Assembly: GCA_003254885.1 (NCBI GenBank)
Contig: QANT01005302.1
Location: 58,673-122,672 of the forward strand
DNA length: 64,000 nt
Reading direction: 5' to 3'
Source of the DNA: Purshia tridentata
Taxonomy: Eukaryota > Streptophyta > Magnoliopsida > Rosales > Rosaceae
The position numbers and the translations under genes were made by a program. Of this stretch, positions 37,101 to 49,100 are shown one piece after another. The notes under the pieces were generated by a model. It was not told the origin of the DNA. It made no database searches and saw nothing but the letters and a program-made list of their open reading frames with translations. Positions within the stretch are counted from its first letter, which is position 1. Every line of letters begins with the position of its first letter.

Positions 37101-40100
37101 TCTTGCGATATCCTTGGGCCTCGTATCTATATTTAAGTAACAGTTCTGATTCTTGAACTTCAATGACATTGTTAAGATAGGTTTTTACTGTCTCCCTCTT
37201 CTTCTCTCCCCCTCCCTGCCTCATTCACATCCCCTTCTTTTGTTTCCCATTTTCTAGTATTTTTACGATCAATTTTTGGTATTTAGATACAGAGCTAATG
37301 TGTGCCTAGAAATATAAAGAAAACATATAATTTTTTCTCTTTTTAATAATCAAGTGGTAGTTCTTGCATCCATGGGGCCCACTGCTTTTTTTTTAATTAT
37401 TAACTAATTTATGGTACAATAAGACAATTGTGAACCTCCATACATTTTACATGGTACACTGTACATCCAGTTTTCTCTTTTAACCATGGGTTAACTGGAA
37501 GGGCCATTTTGGCCCATGGGTCCAAGAGACATATTGGTATATTCACTTTTTGGCTTAGCTTGCGCCTAAAGTATTATTGAATGCCTATTTAGTTGTTTTC
37601 AAGGTATAATGCTGAAACTTGTGCTTGAACAGCAACTGTGTTTATGATTTCTTTTACTTTCATAGCTGTACACTTCATTTATACGAAAAAACCTTTTTTT
37701 TTTTTTTGAGTAAATGTGTACTTAATTTGCATTACACATGTCAATTTTTTTTGGATAATATTAACTTTATTTAATGGTAAATTAGTTGAACTCAATTTTC
37801 CAAATTTGCAGATCATTTTTGGATACACAATATACTTTTCATCTTTCAAAACTGAAGCTGAAGCTACGATCTAGTATCATGACTGTTATCTATCAGAAGG
37901 TACACCTTTTCTATATCCCTGTATTTGAAACGTTTATACATGATAATAGTTAAAAACTAGACCTGTATCCTCCTTTCCTCGTTATACATGTGACATCAAA
38001 TTGTTTGTAGTAGTTTACCGTGGCTTGATAGGAGTAGAACTTGTATTCTTTTTCAAGACAGTTGAATTCCATTTTCGAATTTAGTTCAGGTGGTTTCTGG
38101 TTTTTGTGTGGTTTTGAAATGTTTGTTGCTGTTTTTCAGTTCTTGTGTCTTGTTTTTGTAGGTTGAGGGTAGTATCTTTTGTGGACTTTTGGTTCACTAT
38201 TCATTTTTTATTTATTAATACAAGTATCGCATTTCCTATAAAAAAGAAAAAAGAAAGAAAATATTTGGTTGAAAAAACTGATTTATAGCATTGTCCAGCT
38301 TGCCCCTTTCAAGTTGCAGTAGGTTGCTTTCTGTCAATTCACATTTAAAATTGTGCTTTGGATTGTAAATTTCATGCATGCATGCTGATTGTTTACCTCG
38401 AAATAGCTTCTTATATCGATGCTATATTAAGTTATCTCTTTCTAATCCAAACTCTGTATTATTACAAATGATTGCTGGAAATATATGGTCAGCTTACAAA
38501 GTTGATGTGTGCAGCTGTGGTTTTTTCTTTGTTCCTCCGTCTTCTACTGACCTAGGTCTTTGATCTACTAAAGAATTACTATTGCTTTATCTTAAGTTTA
38601 TTCTTCTTTCTCAGTGCCTATGTATCAGTCTAGCAGAGCGATCAAAATTTTCTGAGGGGGAAATCCAGACATTCATGTCCATAGATTCTGATCGAACTGT
38701 CAACTTGTGTAACAGTTTCCATGATATGTGGAGGTAATAGTTTTGTATTGCACCAAAGCACATATCTTATGCCTTTTTAATTTTATTCCTGTAGTTGCTA
38801 ATGTCCACCTTCTTGAATTTAGTTTAAATACTTTTTTATAAACTAAGGCTTTTTTTTTCCAATTTTTTTTACCTTTGCTTTTACAACTAATTTGAGAATT
38901 AATTTTTTATATTATTTTATCAAATTAATTTTGTTTTTAAGAATTTTTTTATCTTCATGAAGGTTTCCCATTCTAATAATGCCAATGTTGCACAGATCCA
39001 TATGATGTTTTTTTTTATAAAAAAAATCTCTTTTGTTTTCTTTTTTCTTATGAAGTCAATACATGTACCCTGCCAACGGTGCTTTCAATTAGTCAATACT
39101 ATATTTTACCACTCTGCTCATATTAATAAAAGTTTGTTTCCAATAAAAAGAATAAAAAAAAAAAATACTTGTACGCTGTCAAAGGTGCTTTGGATCCCAT
39201 TCGTTTTGTTTTAGTTCTATTTATCATAGCGATGCTTGTTGAGAGTATTTCCCACATCAATGGTTTTCTGATCCACCCTATTTTCATGAATGTTTCAGCT
39301 TGCCTTTCCAAATTGGGGTCGCTTTGTTTCTTTTGTATACACAAGTCAAATTTGCATTCGTTTCTGGGATTGCAATTACCATCTTATTGATACCAGGTAC
39401 CCCTCAATATCCTATTTGAAAAAGGAAGCCTACACTTGTTCTAATTTTCAATTTTAGCAACTAACTTTATTAAATGATGTGTAGGTGATGCATAACTTTC
39501 ATGGAATTTAATGAACAGCCAAAGAATTTTTTATTTTTATTTTCTGTAATATATAATAAGTTATTCAACAATGTGTAGAGTTATCAACGTTTTGCTGGAA
39601 AACTAAAAGTCTGTTAAGGAAGAGTAAGAGTCATTAGTAAGTAAATTATAAACATAGGCAGCACAAAGCCATTATAAGTCAATTTTTATACATCACCCAT
39701 AGATGTGTGATGTGTAAAAATGCAGCAGAAAGTTTGAATAGCTTGTTGCTTCACTATCCTATTGCTTTGTCCTTGTGACAGAAACTGTTTAGGGAGGCAA
39801 ATTTGGAATGGGATATCCAAGGATCATGTAATGCCTTACTGTGTGAGAGATATAGCTTTTTTGGAGGCAGAAGGGGCATGGTTTTGGGGTGATGTGCCGT
39901 GACGGCAATATTTTGGGTGGTTTGGTTGGGAGAAACAGGAGGATATTTGAGGGAGCCAGGGTTAGAAGGTAGATAAGTTGTGGCAATAGTTTGCTTTAGG
40001 CATCAATATCTTCAGAGTTTAAAGATAGTTATTTTCAGGCCATTTTTTTTATTGGAATGCAGTTGTGCTTTAGACTTGGTTTCTACTGTTTTTGTTAGTT

Positions 40101-43100
40101 GTTATAATATTTTTTTTCTTTTGTAAGTTTAGTGGACACATTGTCTTCTATCTTGTACCTTTTTTTTTTTTTTCAAACGCCCATCATCGAGCGCTCGGTT
40201 TCGAAATTGAGCAATCAGCAATGTTTTTTTATAACAGCCGAGCCCTGCAATAAGCGCTCGGCGCTGCTTCTTCTCCCCATTTTTTGGGTATTTCCCCAAC
40301 GGTTCACCCCATACTCTTTTATGGTGTAGAATGGGGCTTGTGGAGGCTGCCCAAAATCCCAGAGTTAAGACCTAATATAAAACCGACAAACCAGTGCCGA
40401 TCGTTAGAGGAAGAAAAAAAGGTACTACCGAGCGCTCGGCGCCTGCATCCGGAAAACAAAAAGTGCAGACATCTGCCTAAGAGAAAAGTTGTATATATAT
40501 ATATAGAGGGGGGGGGGGGGGGAGAGAGAGAGAGAGTGTGTGTGTGTGTGTTTGTAATAAATTTGGGGGATGTAATAGGTCTTCTCTGCACCCACTTTCA
40601 TATTGTTAAAATATATCATGAAAGAACACCAATGCCCTAATTCTGGGTATTTATATGCAGCCTGGGTTGGCGACCATCTTAACTTGACTTGATACCTTAA
40701 ACAAGGTAATGTCAAGTTATGTATTGTGTGCCATTTTGAAAGCATTTTCAAAGAATTGAACCCTGTTCTGTGTGCTGGAGCCTTAATATTATGGCATATC
40801 AACTAGCTATATTTTGCTCACCAAAAACTAGATGTATTTTTGTTCTGATTGAAACTCTCTCATTTTCCTTGTAGTGAATAAATGGATATCTAAATTGATT
40901 GCAAGTGCTACAGTGAAAATGATGAAGCAGAAAGATGAGAGGTATATATTTTTTGTATCCCATTTATGTAGCATTGTAAAATTTCTCTCTGAATATAGTG
41001 ATTGCATTCATAGAAACACATTGGTATTGCTTGCAGTAACAGTTAAGTTTCTGTTGATCCCAAAAGCTTAATACAACCAAGTAGCCGAGGAAAAACAAAG
41101 CAAGGCAAAAATACAAATTTATATAGATACATTAGTTTCTACAGCTTTTCACAAGGATGATTTACAGTGCACCTAAGAGATACATATCCACACTTTCCAA
41201 ATCAGAATAAGTAGAGAAATAGCATCTGGTTTTTCCCAAAATCTAGAAGTGTTTCCTCTGTTCCCTCAAGTTTGAGGCTTCTTTAAGAAGCTATCTTGAG
41301 ATTACCTTGAGTAGCCACCTGGCCAAAAAGTCAAACTTTTCAGCTTCCAAAGTCTGTCTTTATAAAATACTGGAAACAATCCACCTGCTAACTATTAACT
41401 TAAAAACAGCTGAAACCATGTAATTTCTTAAAATCATATTCCAGTAGAGGTGGTCTGCTGTGAGAATTTAGGAAATGCTAAAAATAACTATAGTTTGAAT
41501 TGAACGTTTATTTGAATTTTGAAATTACCTTCCATCATGAGATGACATAGTTCTCTCTCTAAAATTGTTACAATTCTGGCCGTTTGACCCTTGTTTTTGT
41601 CTCACATTTTTTTTTTCATGTACTGGTGGAATATTTATCCACACCAATGCTTTATATTGGACACGGGTATTTGTAAGAATAATAGTTAAGTGCTATATGA
41701 ATCAACAAAAATAATATTCTGCACAGTAATGTTATATTTTTTTTGTTCAATATGTACATTTAGCAGCTATTCTCTTTGGCAGGATAAGAAGGACAGGAGA
41801 ACTTTTGACATATATCCGCACTTTGAAGATGTATGGCTGGGAGCTCTTGTTTTCTAGCTGGTTGATGGAGACAAGATCATCAGAAGTTATGCACTTAACT
41901 GTATGACACTATTTTTATTCTTAACGTACCCAAGATCGATGCAATTGATTAGAGTCCTTTTCTTCCAGTGCTTGAATTAGCTTCATATAATGTCTGATTT
42001 TTTTACATTGTTTAGACACGGAAGTATTTGGATGCCTGGTGTGTATTTTTTTGGGCCACAACACCAACTCTTTTTCCTCTGTTCACATTTGGACTCTTCA
42101 CATTGATGGGACATCAACTTGATGCTGCAATGGTACTAACTGTTCCCTAAGCATGCACATAGCTGAGATCTTATGCTTTCTATTTTGCTCTGCATTTCAC
42201 CTCTATCTAATGATTTAAATTTTTGTTCTTTGGTCATTTCCTAATAGTAATGTAGCAATTGCCAAGAAAGCTGACCTCTCTAAAAACCCCAAATGCAGGT
42301 CTTCACTTGCCTTGCTCTGTTTAATACTTTGATATCTCCTCTAAATTCATTTCCATGGGTCATTAATGGATTAATTGATGTAAGTTCTCCTAATTCAATG
42401 AGTTGGAACTTGGATGTAAAACCTTTTTAATATTTTGTGATTATTGATTGAATTGCATATATTCTCTTTACTCAATTCCAGGCCTTTGTATCTATCAGAC
42501 GGTTGAACAGGTTTCTCTCTTGCTCTGAGCGCAAATCAAAACTGGAAAAGACAGCTGATTCATCTACACCATATTTCTCAAATGACCAGTCTGAGTTTAA
42601 CCATGAAGATATGGCTATTATGTTCAACGATTCATGTTGTGCTTGGTCAAGCAGCGATGAAGAGGAATTAAACTTGGTGCTGAATCATGTGACTCTGGGT
42701 ATTCCGAAGGGTTCCTTCATTGCAGTAATTGGGGAGGTCAGATATGTGAACAGATTTAAATTTTCTTATTATCACTTTACGTCTAATACCGTTTTTAAAT
42801 TTGAATGCATGAAACAGAGGTTTCTTAGCTTATTTGTTTATGAATGTGTAATATTTTCATACAGTTCCCTGTTATGAAGAAAACGTGATTATTGCTGATG
42901 GTCATTGGTCTGGACTAACATTCGAAAGCTTTTTACCATCATTCAGGCAGTGTGAAACATATTACTCTGTTACTAGGTGTCTTTTGATCATCTTTTATAG
43001 TACTGCCATATGACGAGATTAAAAGTATAATTCTACTAACAGAGTAGATATCTCCCAAAGGCCTTGTAATACCTCAAAATTGAGGGTACTATAAATGAAG

Positions 43101-46100
43101 TCCTTATAATTCGTGTCAAATAGGTTCTGAACGTGCCATTCGGTGCTTAAGAGACAAGGAGGATCACCAAGTATGGGTATCTTATATCTGTCAGTTTTAA
43201 AATTGTAATTATGCTCACTATGATTGAAAATCTCTGATGGAGTCAGTATTGCTATTAGGCTGAAGGTGCTGTGGTACGGCAGGAATTTGGGGCTTTGGCT
43301 TAGCCAATAAAATTATTTTTAACAATATGCCATAGTGATAGTATTAACAAGTTTTTGTTATAGGAAACATGAATTTATTAATCAAAAGGAAATTTTACAA
43401 TAGTGAGGACAAGGTGTCCCTTAAAGGAAAAAACAAAAGCCCAAAACACAAAATTTTTTTAACGATATATATGAAATTTTTATTTAGTACTTGAATATGT
43501 GGTATAATTGTTTAAGTTGACATCTACAGCATTCACTATTCTGTTCAGTATTCTACTGAATTCACTATTCTGTTTGTTAATCGCATGCTCTCAGGTTGGT
43601 TCAGGTAAATCATCCTTATTGAATTCAATGTTGGGGGAAATGCGACTCGTGGATGGATCAGTATATTCATGTGGATCTATAGCATATGTACCACAGGTTT
43701 GTAGAATAGTCTAATGTGGTTGCTGTACCTACACTCTTGTGAAATAGAATTTTCTCAAGCTGGCCTTTGCTTTTTCAAATGGTAGGTTCCATGGATTCTA
43801 TCTGGAACCATACGTGACAACATACTGTTTGGAAAGCATTATGATCCCAAAAGGTTTGATTCTTTCAAATTTGAACATGTCTAATATTCCCCATCTTTTA
43901 CATTCATTTTGTGTGATCCCCGAAAAGCATTATGATCCTCTTTTAGATACTTATCGCTCTAACTCTGTGTTTCATTATGTTATGATATAATTTGCGAAGT
44001 ATGTTTAAATTTTCAAACGATGCTAATTTAACTGAATAATTCCAAAAACTCGAGCAAATTGCTTGCATCAGGTATCTCAATTTTGTAGATGTTTAAAAGA
44101 AAAAAACTTTTGAATGTTTGTTTTTTTGGATATCTTTACATTCACGATAGATTTTTTTGGACTCTCACTCAAAAAAAAATAATAATAACAGTGGGCCCCT
44201 TTAGAATTACAGTGTCTTGCTGCCTTTCTAATATTGTATTTTTTCGCATAAATATATAGAAGAAATTTGTTAGGCCTCCCCTGATGCAGGGTGCCAGGAG
44301 GTTGCCCACTGTATCCTTAGGGGCAACCCTGATTAAGGACAAGCACTCTCCATTTCAGTGCAAGTGGAAATTATCCTTTTCATATCTTGAAGGGGAATGT
44401 TTCTCTAATTTTATATTGTGAGTTCTTTTCTTTTGTTGATAGATACTCAGATACTTTAGTGGCAAGTGCACTAGATGTTGATATTTCATTAATGGTTGGA
44501 GGTGACATGGCTTATATTGGAGAAAAAGGTATCAACTTGTCAGGTGGACAGAGAACTAGAATTGCTTTGGCAAGGTTTCATCATCTCTTTATACCCAATA
44601 GCTAGCAAGTTTTCCTCTCCTCGACTCTGGTCAAGATTTTTGTAACTATGTGCAATTGCAGGGCTATTTATAATGGCTCCGATATGTATATTCTTGATGA
44701 TGTCCTGAGTGCAGTTGATGCACAAGTTGCTCGGTGTATCTTACATAATGCCATTCTGGGTCCACTTATGACACAACAGACTCGTGTGCTTTGTACGCAT
44801 AATATTCAGGTTATCTCTATGTTTCCCAAGAGTTTTTACTTAAATTGAACTCAGAACCATCACCGGGACAACATTTTTTTATGAATTTTGCTTTTCTTTA
44901 ATATTTACTTGAAATTTATTTTCAATTATAGATTAGCACATTGAAAGGTCATTTCAATTGTAGTTATGGTAATAATTCAACTATCATTTTTGAAAAATTA
45001 TAATTCAAAGTTGGAAGTGTACGGAAGCTTTTATGTTTCATTGGAAGGAAACAAACCCTTGACTTTTCATAATCCTAGCCCATTTTCCCACCCTCCCTCA
45101 CCACTTGGGCTGAACCAAGGGCTTACTAGAGAGCAACTTCAGATCATAGAAAACTGTCCTGCACGTACTTCCATGAACCAGTTCTTTTGCAAATGAGTTT
45201 CGTCTCTGTTTCTTCACTGCACAGGCTATATCTTCTGCTGATACCATTGTTGTTATGGACAAAGGACATGTAAAATGGGTGGGAAGTTCAGCTTCTTTGC
45301 CAGTTTCTTCATATTCAGCATTCTCTCCACTGAATGAATTTGATACATGTTTATACAATGAAAGACAAGAGTTCAGTGTAGTTGTAGATAATCTTACCAA
45401 AGGCCAACAAAACCTTCTCCTAGAGAAAGATCCTGTGCCTGCTTCAGAGGAAGCACAAGAGATCATTGAAGTTGAGGCGCGGAAAGAAGGCAGAGTAGAA
45501 CTTACCGTCTACAAGTGAGTAGATATATTTATAATCTTACACTGCACTGAATTTAGCACTCCGATATCAATCTTTTCATGATCCAGAGAAGTATTTTTAT
45601 GATTTCTTAGTTATTATATTTGCAGGAAAGTTTATGATTTAATATTCCACAGCATGTAAGAGACTACAAAATATTTGTAGTGGATGCGGATGTGGTTGGG
45701 GCTTTTCAATACTAATATTGTAGGATCGAACATTAATTAATATTAATTATGGTTGCAGGAATTATGCCACATTTTGTGGTTGGTTCATTTCAGTTGTAAT
45801 ATGCCTGTCAGCAATCCTAATGCAAGCATCTCGTAATGGAAATGATCTGTGGCTCTCATATTGGGTTGATGCAACACGAAGCAGTCGGAAAGAATACTCC
45901 ACATCCTTTTATCTGGTAAACAACTTCACCAGCTTTTCATATTATTGCAACTTCACCATATTTTGGCATGATTTTCGATTTTTTATTAAACTGCAATGAA
46001 TTAAAAGCTTTATCCATAGTCCCAATTTGGTAGAACTCTTCAAAAAGTAAAAACACCCATAGGCTTTTGCAAGAGGTATACAGTATGTAGCTCCTGATTT

Positions 46101-49100
46101 TGTATTCCGATTTGTATCGTCGGTATGATAGCTCCCAATATTGGTTTCCTAATTTTATTAGGGGTATGATCTTTTTCTTTTCTTTTTTTCGATTGTTTGA
46201 AATTTGAAGTGATTTATACTGTGTATTTCAATCAATAAACATACCAATTTATGCTTACTCTTTTTGGTTGAAATAGTGAAACTATCTTGTAGATAGCACC
46301 ATATCGTAAGAAGGTCAATGATTTATTGGCAACAAGAAACAAAAGGAAAAGCTCCACATATCTTATGTAGATGTTTCTTTCTCCTTTATTTATTTATTTA
46401 TTTATATATTATTTCTATTATTATTATTTTTTTGACTTAGTGCAGGTTATACTCTGCATCTTTTGTATTGCAAATTCAATTCTTACATTAGTGAGGGCCT
46501 TCTCATTTGCATTTGGCGGCTTACGAGCTGCAGTTAAGGTGCATGATACACTGCTGAATAGGCTTATCAATGCACCTGTGCAATTCTTTGATCAGACACC
46601 AGGCGGAAGAATACTAAACAGGTTTAAATAAGATTCTATCCCAATGGTTTCCTAGTTTCATTCACTATATTAATTCTACATATTTATTTTCTTCTATAGG
46701 TTTTCTTCAGATCTATATACAATTGATGATTCTCTTCCCTTCATTCTTAACATTCTCCTAGCAAATTTTGTTGGCCTCCTGGGAATTGCAATAGTTTTGT
46801 CATATGTACAGGTACCGTAAGTGTTAACTTTCATGAGACATTTTAATTCCAGACTCTTAGCCATCCTCATCATTGAAATGTTGTTCTAAAGGATTTATGT
46901 GTATATCTAGGTCTTATTCTTGCTTTTGCTGTTGCCGTTTTGGTATATCTACAGCAAACTTCAGGTATTATTCATGCGTTTAATTTCATTTAACTGTCAG
47001 AAACAGGGTTTCAGATATAAATTTTAGAACTCTTGGAACTCCTAATTAATATATGAAAATTCAGATTCAATGACCGGAAAGTTTCTAAAATAGGTTGAGG
47101 GAATTCATGTAAAATCCAATATTCTAGGGGAAATGTGAAATAGTGCAAGAAAAAAGTTAGTTTTACATGGAATTACAGCAGATGGTGGAAAAAGGTTTCC
47201 ACTTTTCATAGGGTAAGTCGGTTCAATTTTGTATGAAAATATACTTGTAATATTTTACCTTTTTTCCCTGCCCATAAAAAACATGATGTAAAATATAACT
47301 TTTTTTTTTATCATCTTTAGCTCACACCCAAACAAAGAAATTGGGACCAAATATCTAGTAATGATAAATGATACATTTTACACCATGAAATGTTTTAAAA
47401 TGAAGTAAACAGAACCTGAATTGTCTCTCCAAAATTTGTTTTAAATAATAAGAATTAAAGTTAGACATAAGAGCTCCTGGCCAAAAAAAAAAAAAGTTAG
47501 ACATAAGAGCTGTCTGATTAGTGAAAAATTCTGCAGTTCTTCTACAGGTCAACATCTCGGGAATTACGAAGGCTGGACAGTGTTTCTCGATCTCCCATAT
47601 ATACATCCTTCACAGAAACACTTGATGGATCATCAACTATACGAGCATTCAAGTCTGAGGTTGATATCTCTACTAAACTGACTGACAAGTGACAACTAGC
47701 ATTATTCATCTGATGATATCGTGCATTATATTATAAATTGCTTCAAAGGACAAGAAATGGATTCCATTGACACTCATAGATGCCCTCATGCATGCTCGGT
47801 GCACCACCACTGCAGTAAATCTGAATTATTCTGAAGCACAAGACTATTAGATACTCAAATTAAGGTTGCTTAAACTAGCTGAACATTTTGTATATTGCAC
47901 GAGTTGTATCTTGTATATGTGGTAAATATGTAGCTTCAAATTTTCTACAATTGAGCGAAATTGCAAATATCTGCTAATTACTTTTTATGCATTTTAAAGT
48001 GGTTTCTTGGTCCAAACTGTGGACTAAGTTTGGAAAGTACAGTTGATGTTAAGTGTCCCACCTGTTTTAAAGCTAAGCTGGGAATACAATCTTCTATAGT
48101 AGCAAAACTTTTTGCAGTTGCACCAATCACATCAAATGAGATGGTCTTTTCTTTTTGATTCAAATGATTATTATTAGACAGTGTCCCTTTCTTTTTGGAA
48201 CTACCAAGTTGGCCATTTTGTTGCTCTTGTTCTTATTAGTCATGATGAATAACTTCTTCTCATAGTAAACGTTGATGGAAATATTGCAACCAATCAATTC
48301 TGCTTGTGGACAGGACCTCTTTTTGGCCAGATTCACTGACCAGGTGAAATTGTATCAACAAACCTCTTACACAGAGTTAACAGCAAGTTTGTGGCTTTCC
48401 CTGCGTCTTCAGGTGCATCTCATTATTTAATAACTGCCATATTATGACAATTTCAGTTAACTATTGTACATTTACGGTCCGTTCTCATAGAAAAAAAATG
48501 GGTTATACATTTACAGTCTGAAGCTTTGTTCATAATGGGAATAAAATAATATGAAGCAAATTATTGTATAAGCTTTGTTTGCAAAGTGAACTTCTAAAAA
48601 TAATTTTTTCTTTAGTCTATGTTCTTAGCTTGTAAGGCTTGAAATTGTTTTGTTACAAGGAGAGAGTTATTTATAAGTTTTATAGTCTAGAAGAAAGAAT
48701 ATAACCTTTTAGAATATAATATAATTGTTGGCCCACATTCTAGTAGCTTAAGCTTTCTAAAATAGCAGTAAAACCAACAAACTTTATCATGGTATAGAAC
48801 CGCTGATCCTGAGTCCGAATCCCTGCAATTGAAACCTTCCAATATAAGTTGGATTCCACACGTTGGGTTCTAGTAGTGGAGAGAGGCCTACACGTAAGGA
48901 GGAGTGTTGGAATATAAAATAATTGTCAGCCCACATCTTAACAGTTAAAAATATTTTGGGAGTTATGGAAAGCCAACAAAGTTTATCATAACCTGCTGTA
49001 ACTTTCTGGTAGTGATCTTCTTTCAGTTGTTAGCTGCATTTATCATCTCATTTGTTGCTCTTATGGCTGTTATTGGATCTCATGGTGGTTTACCAATCAA

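Noticed and set aside
40284-40802. Overlapping open frames on both strands of 90-125 residues
   Set aside because: Created by the compound microsatellite and the GC-rich insert, with repeat-derived His-Thr and Ser-Leu-Pro runs; no family features.
48785-48830. tRNA-like GAGTCCGAATCCCTG motif
   Set aside because: It follows the primer-binding site of a TRIM element. No acceptor stem or D arm can be drawn, so it is not a tRNA gene.
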